Part shown: piece by piece, positions 26,974 through 35,793 of the stretch
How positions within the stretch are numbered: the stretch's first letter is position 1
Layout of the letters: every line of letters begins with the position of its first letter
The notes under the pieces: model-generated
Told to the model about the DNA's origin: nothing
Databases searched by the model: none
Seen by the model: the letters and a program-made list of their open reading frames with translations, nothing else
Origin: Parapedobacter sp037190485
GTDB taxonomy: Bacteria; Bacteroidota; Bacteroidia; Sphingobacteriales; Sphingobacteriaceae
Assembly: GCA_037190485.1 (NCBI GenBank)
Contig: JBBCJB010000044.1
Location: 5,168-69,167 of the forward strand
Length of the DNA: 64,000 bases
Direction of reading: 5' to 3'
Made by a program: the position numbers and the translations under genes

Positions 26974-28863
26974 ATGTCAAGTATAGCAAGCGCAGGCACG
27001 CATCATATTGATCACCACGGTGATCATGGGCATCACCATGAATCATTTTGGACTAAATACGTGTTCAGTCAGGATCACAAGATGATCGCCAAGCAATTCC
27101 TGATTACTGGTATCGTCATGGCGGTTTTCGCCATGATCCTCTCCATATTGTTCCGTCTCCAGTTGGCTTGGCCCGACAAGGAATTCCCGATACTCGAGGC
27201 GTTTTTGGGGAAATGGGCGGAAGGCGGTCGCATCCATCCCGACTTTTTCCTCGCATTGGTGACGATTCATGGCACCATCATGGTGTTTTTCGTACTCACG
27301 GCTGGGCTTAGCGGTACGTTTGCGAACCTCTTGATTCCGTATCAGCTGGGGGCAAGGGATATGGCGTCGCCGTTCATGAACATGTTGTCCTATTGGTTCT
27401 TCTTCGCGGCCTGTATGGTCATGATCGCTTCGTTCTTTATCGAGAGCGGGCCGGCAAGTGCGGGTTGGACCATCTATCCACCGCTGTCGGCGGTGCCCAA
27501 GGCCATCAGCGGTTCGGGTCTCGGGATGACATTGTGGCTTATCAGCATGACCATGTTCATCATTTCCCAGGTGCTTGGGGGCACGAATTACATCAGTACG
27601 GTGTTGAACATGCGGACCAAGGGGATGGACCTGTGGAAAATGCCCTTGACCATCTGGGCCCTTTTCCTGACGGCGATCGTCGGTCTGTTGTCTTTCCCTG
27701 TATTGGTATCTGCCGTGGTACTGCTTATTTTCGACCGTAGTTTCGGTACGAGTTTTTACCTCTCGGACTTGGTTATCCAAGGGCAGATACTGCCCAACGA
27801 GGGCGGTAGCCCAATCCTGTTCCAGCACCTGTTCTGGTTTTTGGGGCACCCCGAAGTGTACATCGTGTTGATGCCTGCATTGGGGCTTACATCCGAAGTG
27901 ATTTCCACCAACTCGCGCAAGCCGATTTTCGGTTATCACGCCATGGTGTACTCCTTGATCGGCATCACGGTATTGTCCTTCATCGTTTGGGGTCACCACA
28001 TGTTCGTGACGGGCATGAACCCGTTCTTGGGCGGGGTGTTCATGATCACCACGCTGATCATTGCCGTCCCTTCAGCGGTGAAATCGTTCAACTACCTCGC
28101 CACGCTATGGCGGGGCAATATCCGGTTTACGCCAGCCATGCTGTTCGCCATCGGTATGGTGTCGTTTTTTATATCCGGTGGGCTTACCGGATTGTATCTG
28201 GGCAACTCGGCATTGGATATCAACCTGCACGATACGTATTTCGTGGTGGCCCACTTCCACTTGGTGATGGGGTCGGCGTCGATATTCGGGATGCTCTGCG
28301 GGGTTTACCACTGGTATCCCAAGCTATTCGGTCGGATGATGAACGAGAAGTTGGGGTACCTGCATTTTTGGCTTACGTTCGTGGGCGCCTACTTCGTGTT
28401 TTTCCCGATGCACTTCATGGGGATTGACGGCGTTCCCCGTCGGTATTATGCGTTCACGGAGTTTCCATTCATGGAAAAGTGGATTTCCGTCAACGTGTTC
28501 ATCACCTGGTCGGCCATCATTGCCGGGCTGGGACAGATCGCGTTCATCTGGAACTTCTTTTACTCCATCCGCTACGGTAAGAAAGCCACCCAGAATCCTT
28601 GGGGAGCCAATACGTTGGAATGGACTACGCCTGTCAAGCATATCCACGGCAACTGGCCGGGTGAAATCCCTGCGGTACACCGTTGGCCATATGATTACAG
28701 CAAGCCTGGACATCATGAGGATTTCATCTTGCAGACGGTTCCTTTTTCCGAGACGATGAGTTCGAACCTGCCGCATGATTTCGAGGGGAATCCCGAGGCC
28801 GAACGGATCCAACGGGAATGGGAGCTGGCCAACAAACCCCAACCGGAAAAGGAGACGGAATAG
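26974..28863 (+). CDS. coxA: Cytochrome c oxidase subunit I (heme a/a3-CuB subunit)
   Basis: This 629-residue heme-copper oxidase catalytic subunit has all metal ligands visible: heme a ligands His99 (TIHGTIM) and His429, heme a3 ligand His427 (VVAHFHLVMG), and CuB ligands His292, His341 and His342 (LGHPEVY, WGHHMFVTG). Tyr296 is the cross-linked tyrosine. Glu294 in GHPEVY marks an A1-type enzyme with a D-channel glutamate. The N-terminus is His-rich. It reduces oxygen to water and pumps protons. It lies 35 bp after coxB. Confidence 0.97.
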   Translation: MSSIASAGTHHIDHHGDHGHHHESFWTKYVFSQDHKMIAKQFLITGIVMAVFAMILSILFRLQLAWPDKEFPILEAFLGKWAEGGRIHPDFFLALVTIHGTIMVFFVLTAGLSGTFANLLIPYQLGARDMASPFMNMLSYWFFFAACMVMIASFFIESGPASAGWTIYPPLSAVPKAISGSGLGMTLWLISMTMFIISQVLGGTNYISTVLNMRTKGMDLWKMPLTIWALFLTAIVGLLSFPVLVSAVVLLIFDRSFGTSFYLSDLVIQGQILPNEGGSPILFQHLFWFLGHPEVYIVLMPALGLTSEVISTNSRKPIFGYHAMVYSLIGITVLSFIVWGHHMFVTGMNPFLGGVFMITTLIIAVPSAVKSFNYLATLWRGNIRFTPAMLFAIGMVSFFISGGLTGLYLGNSALDINLHDTYFVVAHFHLVMGSASIFGMLCGVYHWYPKLFGRMMNEKLGYLHFWLTFVGAYFVFFPMHFMGIDGVPRRYYAFTEFPFMEKWISVNVFITWSAIIAGLGQIAFIWNFFYSIRYGKKATQNPWGANTLEWTTPVKHIHGNWPGEIPAVHRWPYDYSKPGHHEDFILQTVPFSETMSSNLPHDFEGNPEAERIQREWELANKPQPEKETE

Positions 28864-28870
28864 TTCACGT

Positions 28871-29917
28871 ATGTTCCCACCTGCAGAAAGAAGGTTTTTA
28901 CGGATCAATAAGCTGACGATTATTTCATTGTTTGCGGTGATTCTGGCAGGTGGTATCGTGCGCAGTACGGGGTCGGGGATGGGTTGTCCGGATTGGCCGA
29001 AATGTTTCGACCGGTTGGTTCCGCCTACGGATGCTTCCCAATTGCCGGCGGGTTATGAGGAAAAATACATCGCGGGTAGGAAAGCGAAGAATGAGCGGTT
29101 TGCACGGACGTTGGAACGGTTCGGACAGCGGGATTTGGCCGATCGCATTCGGCACGATGAAAGTATCCTGCGGCACGAGGAGTTTAACGTAGCCAAGACA
29201 TGGACGGAATATGTCAACCGATTGGTGGGGGCGATTACGGGCTTTTTGTTGTTGCTTTGTGCGATTTTCGCTTTCACGTTCTTTAAAACGAAGAAACGTA
29301 TTTTCGTCTGGAGCGTAATCAACGTGTTCGCAGTTGGCTATCAGGCTTGGTTGGGGTCTATCGTTGTTTCCACCAATCTGATGCCTTGGATCATCACGGT
29401 ACACATGTTGTTGGCGTTGGTTATCGTAGCCATCAGCATTTACACCTATTTCAAGGCAAGGTCGCTCCGCGACAAGGATTTGCTGCTCAATCACACGTCC
29501 TCCGGAATCAAGTGGTTGGCCGTCCTTTCGCTCGTTTTGATCGTTGTGCAGGTTGCGGTAGGTACCGGTGTTCGCGAGGAAATCGATATCATCGCTTCAT
29601 CTGGAGCGTTGGATAGGGGGGCATGGCTGCACCGTGTCGGACAAGTGTTCGATATCCACCGTGGTTTGGCGGTGGTCTCGGCGATTGTCGTGGTCTTGCT
29701 GTTCTTTGTCGTGCGTTCGCGTTTCGCCTCGAATACCCACCAGAGCCGATTTACCAACACGCTCGTGATGTTGTTGGGGTTGCAGTTGATCAGTGCGCTT
29801 ATCCTGCAATATTTGGATATGCCACCGGTAGCGCAGACCGTGCATTTGGTGGTGGCAAGTCTTTTTTTTGGCAATCAGTACTACCTGGTGCTGCTATTGG
29901 GTAGGGCAGTACGATAG
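28871..29917 (+). CDS. ctaA: Heme A synthase (COX15/CtaA family)
   Basis: The protein of about 348 residues oxidises the C8 methyl of heme O to the formyl group of heme A. It has eight predicted membrane helices, the N-terminal GGIVRSTGSGMGCPDWPKC segment with a Cys pair, and His residues in WLHRVGQVFDIHRGLAVVSA and TVHLVVASLFFG that fit the heme ligands. The ATG at 28871, 7 nt after coxA, is chosen over an upstream in-frame ATG inside coxA. It supplies heme A to the neighbouring oxidase. Confidence 0.93.
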   Translation: MFPPAERRFLRINKLTIISLFAVILAGGIVRSTGSGMGCPDWPKCFDRLVPPTDASQLPAGYEEKYIAGRKAKNERFARTLERFGQRDLADRIRHDESILRHEEFNVAKTWTEYVNRLVGAITGFLLLLCAIFAFTFFKTKKRIFVWSVINVFAVGYQAWLGSIVVSTNLMPWIITVHMLLALVIVAISIYTYFKARSLRDKDLLLNHTSSGIKWLAVLSLVLIVVQVAVGTGVREEIDIIASSGALDRGAWLHRVGQVFDIHRGLAVVSAIVVVLLFFVVRSRFASNTHQSRFTNTLVMLLGLQLISALILQYLDMPPVAQTVHLVVASLFFGNQYYLVLLLGRAVR

Positions 29918-29943
29918 GAAATAGTTAGTTTGAGATAGAAATC

Positions 29944-30912
29944 ATGAAAGTAACCGATTACGACAATGCGGCCCTGCGGAGGCAGGGAAAGGTCGGTGCA
30001 TTAGTTGAAGCAAAGCAATTCCTGGCTGATTTCAAGCAGTTGGTCAAGATTCGCCTTACCATGACGGTGGTATTTTCGGCATCGATCGCGTTCTTGATCG
30101 GCAGTAAACAACAAGGCGATATCCATTGGTTGAATTGGTTGATTTTGACCTTGGGTGGTTTCCTCGTAACGGGATCGGCCAACGGGTTCAATGAAATCAT
30201 CGAGCGCGATTTGGATAGATTGATGAAACGGACGGCCGATCGACCCATCCCCGCCGGCCGGATGACGACAGGTCAGGCATTGGTATTAAGCATCCTGATG
30301 GGGATAATCGGCACGTATACCCTGGTGACGCTCAACTTCATCGCTGGATTGTTGTCCGTCTTCTCCATTTTGCTGTACGCATTTATCTATACCCCGCTCA
30401 AGCGCAAGTCGCCCATCGCGGTGTTTGTCGGCGCGTTTCCTGGCGCATTGCCGCCGCTGATCGGCTACTATGCCGCGTTCACCCAGGATGGGCTCGCCGC
30501 GTACAGCCAATCCAATGCCGCAGCCATCGTTATCATCCCGTTGGTGTTGTTTGCCATCCAATTCGTATGGCAGTTCCCGCATTTCTGGGGAATCGCTTGG
30601 GTGCTTGACGACGATTACAAGCGTGCCGGGTTCCGGTTGTTGCCGACGACCAAGCGCGACAAGGTGTCGGCATTCTTGGTGCTTGTGTCGACGTTATTGA
30701 TGGTCCCGGTAAGCTTACTGCCTTACTACTTCGGGTTTGGAGGCGTGGTGGTATCGTTGGTATCGTTGGTTGGAGGTTTACTGTTCAGTTGGTACGGATT
30801 GAAACTGTTCTTGCACGGCGATTTGGCAGCGGCCCGCAAGGTGATGTTCACCTCTTTTTTTTACTTGCCAATCATCCAGTTGGTATTATTGTTCGATTTT
30901 AACGCGCTATGA
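29944..30912 (+). CDS. ctaB: Protoheme IX farnesyltransferase (heme O synthase)
   Basis: This 322-residue UbiA-superfamily membrane enzyme attaches farnesyl to heme B to make heme O, the substrate of CtaA. It has NEIIERDLDRLMKRTADRP, the first Asp-rich prenyl-diphosphate site, a second polar loop with DDDYKRAGFRLLP, and about nine helices. Its last codon overlaps the start of the next gene (ATGA), so the two are translationally coupled. Confidence 0.96.
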   Translation: MKVTDYDNAALRRQGKVGALVEAKQFLADFKQLVKIRLTMTVVFSASIAFLIGSKQQGDIHWLNWLILTLGGFLVTGSANGFNEIIERDLDRLMKRTADRPIPAGRMTTGQALVLSILMGIIGTYTLVTLNFIAGLLSVFSILLYAFIYTPLKRKSPIAVFVGAFPGALPPLIGYYAAFTQDGLAAYSQSNAAAIVIIPLVLFAIQFVWQFPHFWGIAWVLDDDYKRAGFRLLPTTKRDKVSAFLVLVSTLLMVPVSLLPYYFGFGGVVVSLVSLVGGLLFSWYGLKLFLHGDLAAARKVMFTSFFYLPIIQLVLLFDFNAL

Positions 30913-31499
30913 TGGCCCGGATACCCTATACGCAGGACAAAGAGGAATTGACCCAACAAAAGGCCAAGCGATTCAACCTTTGGTTGGGCATGATTGGCAT
31001 GTTCATGGTATTCGCGGCATTGTCCAGCGGTTTTATCGTGTATACGGCGGGGGGAGCGGATCGCGGAATCAAGACGCTATTGCCCGACGCTTTCGTATAC
31101 AGCACGGTCCTGATCATCCTGAGTAGCGTGACGATGCAGCTCGCCTACGGCGCCGCGAAGAGCACCCGGTTCGGCAGGCAGCTGGTACTGCTTGTCACGA
31201 CCATCGCATTGGGTGTTGGTTTCTTTTTCATGCAGGTCCATGCTTGGGGGATACTCCACGATCGAGGGGTTGTATTTGTCAATCCCAATGCATCGCAATC
31301 GTTCATTTACGTGTTTACCGGCATGCACCTGGCGCACATCTTGGCGGGTATACTGGTCCTGGTACGTGCGCTGTTGGGGCGTTTGCGACGGATACCTCAG
31401 GTGGATAATGTTTTCCGGATGGATTTGGCGACATTATTTTGGCATTTTCTGGGTGTTTTGTGGATTTATATTTATGTTTTTTTACTTTTGAATCAATAA
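30909..31499 (+). CDS. Cytochrome c oxidase subunit III-like protein, first copy
   Basis: The 196-residue protein has five hydrophobic segments and the subunit III signatures HAWGIL and FTGMHLAHILAGI. Bacteroidota caa3 clusters commonly have a short subunit-III-like protein before the longer one. Its exact place in the complex is not established. It overlaps ctaB by 4 bp and is followed 9 nt later by a longer subunit III. Confidence 0.9.
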   Translation: MMARIPYTQDKEELTQQKAKRFNLWLGMIGMFMVFAALSSGFIVYTAGGADRGIKTLLPDAFVYSTVLIILSSVTMQLAYGAAKSTRFGRQLVLLVTTIALGVGFFFMQVHAWGILHDRGVVFVNPNASQSFIYVFTGMHLAHILAGILVLVRALLGRLRRIPQVDNVFRMDLATLFWHFLGVLWIYIYVFLLLNQ

Positions 31500-31508
31500 T
31501 ACTAAACG

Positions 31509-32237
31509 ATGAGTACGACTGTGACGGAATTGGATAAGGTAAAGACCGGACGCTGGAGCGGTGGACGTTCGCCTTTCAATGTGGAGTATGGCAAGATCAT
31601 GATGTGGTTTTTCCTTACTTCGGATGCATTTACGTTTTCTGCCTTCCTGATTTATTACGGTACACAGCGCTTCGCGCACATCACGTGGCCCGACCCGGAC
31701 AAGGTCTTTCAGTCCATTCCTTTCGTCGCCGATTACGGCTACCCGTTGGTGTTCGTGGGGATCATGACCTTCATCCTCATCATGAGTTCGGTGACGATGG
31801 TACTTGCTGTCGAAGCGGGGCATCGCAACGCCAAGAAAGAGGTGGTGTGGTGGATGATTGCCACCATTATCGGTGGATTGACATTCGTTGGCTGCCAGGC
31901 ACTCGAATGGACGCACTTGCACCACCAGGGTTTTTGGTGGGGGAGCATTCCCGGGCAGGAGGGCGTTTCGCCCGACGTTGCCCTCGCACCGTATTTCACC
32001 AAAGAGATATCGGAAGTCGCGGCATTGCAGTTCGCCAATCTGTTCTTCACGATCACGGGCTTCCACGGTTTTCACGTATCGATCGGTATTTTGTTGAACA
32101 TCATTATCTTGGGGATGACTTTGGCCGGAACCTTCGAGCGGCGGGGATCTTACCTCATGGTCGAAAAGGTTGGACTCTACTGGCACTTCGTCGACTTGGT
32201 ATGGGTCTTTGTATTTACATTCTTTTACTTGGTATAA
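31509..32237 (+). CDS. Cytochrome c oxidase subunit III
   Basis: This 242-residue protein has the family blocks GCQALEWTHLH, FFTITGFHGFHVSIG and WHFVDLVWVFVFTFFYLV. Subunit III stabilises the catalytic core and protects it from turnover inactivation. It is about 45 residues longer than the preceding copy; the two are diverged paralogs rather than a recent duplication. Confidence 0.95.
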   Translation: MSTTVTELDKVKTGRWSGGRSPFNVEYGKIMMWFFLTSDAFTFSAFLIYYGTQRFAHITWPDPDKVFQSIPFVADYGYPLVFVGIMTFILIMSSVTMVLAVEAGHRNAKKEVVWWMIATIIGGLTFVGCQALEWTHLHHQGFWWGSIPGQEGVSPDVALAPYFTKEISEVAALQFANLFFTITGFHGFHVSIGILLNIIILGMTLAGTFERRGSYLMVEKVGLYWHFVDLVWVFVFTFFYLV

Positions 32238-32259
32238 TCTAATAAAATTCGCACAAGCA

Positions 32260-32640
32260 ATGGCTTCTCAACATCACGATCATACGGCGTCTCACGACGA
32301 AGGACAGCATCACGAAGGCATGAGCAAGGGGAAGATCTGGCGGGTATTTTTCTACCTGCTGGCGCTTACCGCCCTGGAATTCTTTATCGCATTGGTTTTG
32401 GTGCACGGCGGTTACGTCAGCAAGGGATTGGCCGTCAATACGGTCTACATCGTGCTCACGCTCGTCAAGGCCTACTACATCGTGGCGTACTTCATGCACC
32501 TTAAATTCGAGACGTTCGGATTCATCATGTCTGTTTCTATCGTATTCCTGTTCATCATCTACTTCATTGTCCTGATGCTCACGGAAGGCGGTTACCTCAA
32601 CACGCATTACAACCCGTCCCCGTTCTGGCCGAATCCGTAA
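32260..32640 (+). CDS. Cytochrome c oxidase subunit IV-like small membrane protein
   Basis: The protein of about 126 residues has a His-rich cytosolic N-terminus and three membrane helices (FFYLLALTALEFFIALVLV, VYIVLTLVKAYYIVAYFMHL, VSIVFLFIIYFIVLML). The VKAYYIVAYFMHLK segment is diagnostic of the caa3 subunit IV/CtaF family. The ATG at 32260 is preferred; the frame also runs upstream into the preceding gene. The stop codon overlaps the next ATG (TAATG). Confidence 0.92.
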   Translation: MASQHHDHTASHDEGQHHEGMSKGKIWRVFFYLLALTALEFFIALVLVHGGYVSKGLAVNTVYIVLTLVKAYYIVAYFMHLKFETFGFIMSVSIVFLFIIYFIVLMLTEGGYLNTHYNPSPFWPNP

Positions 32641-33353
32641 TGGGTACCCAGCGACAAACCCACGGGTTTAAAAAATTCGGAATCCTGGCGGTCATCTTGA
32701 TCCTGCCAGGATTTTTGTATTATCTGTTGGAGAAAAAGGGTGAAAACCGCTATCAAAAATTGCCCATTTACGGCGAGAAGGTATTGACAGGCACGTTCAC
32801 CAAGCGTATGGGCAAGCCCATCGCGGATACCTTGTTCCATCAGGTCCGCCCCTTTTCGTTGACCGATCAAGCAGGTATTCGGGTCGATGTATTCGATAAC
32901 GATACGAGCATCGCCATCGTCAATTTTTTCTATACCCGCTGCGCTTCCTTTTGCCAGCACATGAATGACGAAATGAACCGGGTGGCCGACCGCTTCGCCG
33001 CGAACGACATGGTCAATCTCTACACCCTTACCGTAGATACGGCCTACGATAAACCCGAGGTCTTGGAAAAATACGCTGCCGACTACCAGCCGGGACGGAA
33101 AAAGTGGCATTTCCTGACCGCCCCGGGCGACGATGTGTTCGATATCGCACGTCTGGGTTTCTTGGTAGACGCCGTACAGGATTCGACGCGGGCAGGGACA
33201 TTCATCCATAGTTCGTCGCTCATGTTGGTCGATTCGCAGCGGCGTATACGTGGGTACTATGATGTAAACCATCCCAAGGAGATCGATCGGCTGATCGACG
33301 AAGTCAAGCTGTTGTTGGTGCAGGAAATCAGGGAGAAAAGCCCTTATAACTAG
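32640..33353 (+). CDS. sco: SCO1/SenC-family copper chaperone for CuA assembly
   Basis: This 237-residue protein has an N-terminal membrane anchor (GILAVILILPGFLYYLL) and a thioredoxin-like domain. The copper-binding ligands are visible: Cys101 and Cys105 in TRCASFCQHMN and His190 in TFIHSSSLMLV. Sco proteins deliver copper to, or reduce, the CuA site of subunit II, which fits the location. It is translationally coupled to the subunit IV gene. Confidence 0.95.
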   Translation: MGTQRQTHGFKKFGILAVILILPGFLYYLLEKKGENRYQKLPIYGEKVLTGTFTKRMGKPIADTLFHQVRPFSLTDQAGIRVDVFDNDTSIAIVNFFYTRCASFCQHMNDEMNRVADRFAANDMVNLYTLTVDTAYDKPEVLEKYAADYQPGRKKWHFLTAPGDDVFDIARLGFLVDAVQDSTRAGTFIHSSSLMLVDSQRRIRGYYDVNHPKEIDRLIDEVKLLLVQEIREKSPYN

Positions 33354-33374
33354 ATACGAAATACGAGATACGAA
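33354..33374 (+). repeat. Degenerate 7-bp tandem repeat before the DUF420 gene
   Basis: Three heptamers of consensus RATACGA run in register between the sco stop and the DUF420 start codon and fill the intergenic space completely. The unit is the complement of the one upstream of rpsO at 10247-10280. Confidence 0.6.
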
Positions 33375-33920
33375 ATGAGTGGTATGCAGGAACAGGTGGA
33401 ACGGAAGTATAACAAGTGGATTGTGGTGCTGTCCATTACGATTCCGGTGGTGGTGGCGGTTTTGTTTCGCGTAAACCTCCGGGATTTGGGTTATGACGTC
33501 AAGCCGTTGACTTTTTTGCCTCCTATTTACGCAGCCATCAATGGCCTGACCGCGATATTGCTGGTATGGGCCGTAGTGGCCATCAGACGCGGCAACCGGC
33601 GGTTGCACGAGCGGTTGGTCAAGGTTTGCATCGGATGTTCCGTAGCGTTCTTGGTCATGTACGTGGCTTACCACATGACGTCGGTATCCACGCCGTATGG
33701 TGGGCAAGGCCCAATCCGATACGTTTACTTTTTCATACTGATCACGCATATCCTGCTTTCCATCATCATCATCCCTTTCGTATTGGTCACGTTCGTCAGG
33801 GGGCTTTCCGGCAATTTCGCCAAGCATCGTAAATTGGCTAGGGTCACGTTTCCACTTTGGCTCTACGTAGCGGTTACCGGAGTGATCGTTTACGTCATGA
33901 TATCACCGTATTACACATAA
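33375..33920 (+). CDS. DUF420-family membrane protein, probable oxidase assembly factor
   Basis: The 181-residue protein has five predicted membrane helices, with conserved His residues in VAYHMTSV, ILITHILLS and the KHRKLARVTFPLWLYVAVTGV segment, as in DUF420. The relative CtaM of Firmicutes is needed for heme-copper oxidase maturation. Its position at the end of the act/cox cluster supports a similar role, which is inference here. No clear terminator follows it. Confidence 0.85.
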   Translation: MSGMQEQVERKYNKWIVVLSITIPVVVAVLFRVNLRDLGYDVKPLTFLPPIYAAINGLTAILLVWAVVAIRRGNRRLHERLVKVCIGCSVAFLVMYVAYHMTSVSTPYGGQGPIRYVYFFILITHILLSIIIIPFVLVTFVRGLSGNFAKHRKLARVTFPLWLYVAVTGVIVYVMISPYYT

Positions 33921-33989
33921 ACGGCGTATGCAAGGCGGTTCGAGCCGATGCAGGTGCCGCCGAACTAACGTGATTATTAAACAAGCTCA

Positions 33990-34020
33990 TTGGATATCCA
34001 AACGAATTTGGTTAAGTTTG
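33990..34020 (+). promoter_or_regulatory. Promoter abutting the VOC-protein start codon
   Basis: TTG (33990-33992) and TAAGTTTG (34013-34020) are 20 nt apart. The -7 box ends only 4 nt before the ATG at 34025, so the predicted transcript would start at or next to the start codon. Confidence 0.5.
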
Positions 34021-34024
34021 ATGG

Positions 34025-34510
34025 ATGAAAAGATTCACCAAGCACTTCTTCGTCTGTGCGTGTCTCCTGGGGGCTGCTGCGACTGGCTTTGCGCAAGCTC
34101 GCCGTGCGGTGTTCAACCATGTCGCGCTTTCTGTTTACGATTTAAAGGAAAGCACATCCTTTTACCAGGATGTATTGTTGCTCGACACCATCCCCGAGCC
34201 GTTTCGGATCGGTAAGCACAAGTGGTTCGAGATTGCGCCAGGCCTGTCGCTGCACCTCATCCAGGATGCACCCGAACGTAAGGAACACAATCGGAATACA
34301 CACATCTGCTTCAGTGTGCCTTCCATCGCCGATTTCATCGATCGGCTTGGGGCGGCCGGAATCACGTATTACAATGCGGGGCAAGAGGCGGGCAAGGTCA
34401 ACGTGCGGGTTGACGGTGTCCAACAGCTGTACATCAAGGATCCCGACGGTTATTGGATTGAAATCAATGATGAGCAGCTGGACGTGTTGGCAGGCGCCCT
34501 GAATCGATGA
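34025..34510 (+). CDS. Exported VOC-superfamily (glyoxalase/dioxygenase-fold) protein
   Basis: The 161-residue protein has a signal peptide (GAAATGFAQ) and one VOC domain. Metal-ligand positions are plausible at FNHVALSV (His), the LHLIQ strand, THICFSV (His) and DPDGYWIEIND (Glu). Export is unusual for glyoxalase I, so it may act on a periplasmic metabolite; the substrate is unknown. Its last 4 bp overlap the following metallopeptidase gene. Confidence 0.85.
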   Translation: MKRFTKHFFVCACLLGAAATGFAQARRAVFNHVALSVYDLKESTSFYQDVLLLDTIPEPFRIGKHKWFEIAPGLSLHLIQDAPERKEHNRNTHICFSVPSIADFIDRLGAAGITYYNAGQEAGKVNVRVDGVQQLYIKDPDGYWIEINDEQLDVLAGALNR

Positions 34511-35271
34511 CGTTGTTGGGTGTCTTGGTGTCGCTTTTTTTGGGGTCGGTGGATGTCGCCGAGGGGCTAAGCGAGTATGCCATCAATAAGGACATCCCGG
34601 AGCGGATACGGACACAGACATTGACTGCGCTCTCGCACTACCCGCAGCTCCGCGATACCGAAATCCAGTTTGGGTTCAACAAGCGGCTCAAGGGGCCTAT
34701 CATGGCCGCGCGTCCTGTGGTCTGCAAGCTGTTCGGTGCGCCCGAAAAGCGGGTCTACCGGATACTGATCAATCCGTTGTTCAAACTCGGCCACCTGGAG
34801 GAGCCTATCGATCACATACCCGACAGCGTGATGATCGGTTGGATTGGGCACGAACTCGGCCATATCATGGATTATGAAGGCCGGAACTTCTGGCAGATGA
34901 TCCGTTTCGGGATTGGTTATTGGCTTTCGCCACGCTACATACGGCGAGCGGAGCGTACGGCCGATACCTATGCCGTGGAGCACGGGATGGGTGATTACCT
35001 CCTCGCCCACAAGTCGTTCGTGCTGAACCATGCCGACCTGCCGGAGGCGTATAAGCAACGCATCGCACGATTGTATCTTTCGCCGGATGACATCGTCGAG
35101 CTCGTTGAAGAACTCTCGGTTTCCGACCCGGATAAACAAGAAGAAACCCTGGAAGCTGAGGAAAAGCGGCAACGGGAAAGCGCTGCGCTAGGTAATGCGC
35201 AGCGAACGGAAAACGAGAAAATCGATTTTGTAAGGACATATGGAACGCATTTGGATTTATCAGGCCAATAG
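34507..35271 (+). CDS. Predicted zinc metallopeptidase (HExxH type)
   Basis: This 254-residue protein has the zincin motif GHELGHIMDYEG (His, Glu, His) and a likely third ligand in RAERTADTYAVEHG, as in gluzincin/M48-like peptidases. The N-terminus (LLGVLVSLFLGSVDVAEG) may be a signal or anchor. The C-terminal 45 residues are charged, Glu/Gln-rich and probably disordered. It overlaps the VOC gene by 4 bp and the next gene by 32 bp, so the three are coupled. The precise family is uncertain. Confidence 0.75.
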   Translation: MTLLGVLVSLFLGSVDVAEGLSEYAINKDIPERIRTQTLTALSHYPQLRDTEIQFGFNKRLKGPIMAARPVVCKLFGAPEKRVYRILINPLFKLGHLEEPIDHIPDSVMIGWIGHELGHIMDYEGRNFWQMIRFGIGYWLSPRYIRRAERTADTYAVEHGMGDYLLAHKSFVLNHADLPEAYKQRIARLYLSPDDIVELVEELSVSDPDKQEETLEAEEKRQRESAALGNAQRTENEKIDFVRTYGTHLDLSGQ

Positions 35272-35695
35272 GCAATTGAAAGGTGAGGAGAAAGGGCTGA
35301 TCCTGGACGTTTTGGGTCAATTCACCGCGCAATGGAAGGCACATGGCAAACCGCTGGCCGCCAAAGCCGAGGTCCGTCATGACCGTTTCATCATCTTGAT
35401 GGTCGATGATTCGGTGGCTCCGCCCACGGGTTGCTCCATTGACAGTTCGGTGCATTTGCTGAAGGAGGTGGAGCGCAAAACCGGATTGGACTTGTTCGAC
35501 CGCATGCAGATCGCTTATCGCGATGGTGCAAGCATCCACGTGGTGCCACGTGCCGATTTCGAACATTTGGTGGCTTCGGGCGATGTCACGGAAGACACCA
35601 TCGTGTTCAATAACTTGATTGCGTCCTATCCGGAGCTTGAAACGCATTGGGAAGTTCCGTTCCGCGACAGTTGGCATGCCAAGGTGTTCCGTTAG
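35240..35695 (+). CDS. Conserved Bacteroidota protein often misnamed 'ABC transporter ATPase', function unknown
   Basis: The 151-residue protein has RIWIYQANRQL at the start and PPTGCSIDSSVHLLKEVERKTGLDLFDRM in the middle, the conserved blocks of a small Bacteroidota family. Its usual database name is ABC transporter ATPase. No Walker A, signature or Walker B motif is present, so that name is unsupported. A single Cys in TGCSID is the most striking conserved residue. It starts inside the metallopeptidase gene (32-bp overlap). Confidence 0.8.
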   Translation: MERIWIYQANRQLKGEEKGLILDVLGQFTAQWKAHGKPLAAKAEVRHDRFIILMVDDSVAPPTGCSIDSSVHLLKEVERKTGLDLFDRMQIAYRDGASIHVVPRADFEHLVASGDVTEDTIVFNNLIASYPELETHWEVPFRDSWHAKVFR

Positions 35696-35793
35696 TCGAG
35701 CGAACCGTCCACGTTTCCCTTGCCCATAGTTCCACGATGAGCCGCAATATGCGCCTTGATAACGAACAAAATCACTGCGCTTAATTTGCTCAT
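35692..35793 (-). CDS. Possible 33-residue hydrophobic/basic microprotein
   Basis: An ATG at 35793 opens a short frame: MSKLSAVILFVIKAH, then a Gly-rich tail GTMGKGNVDGSLD. The start of a membrane-like helix and a structured tail make it more than random in look, but no family is recognised. It ends on the stop of the convergent plus-strand gene. The rest of 35696-35972 is AT-rich without other features. Confidence 0.2.
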   Translation of the reverse strand: MSKLSAVILFVIKAHIAAHRGTMGKGNVDGSLD

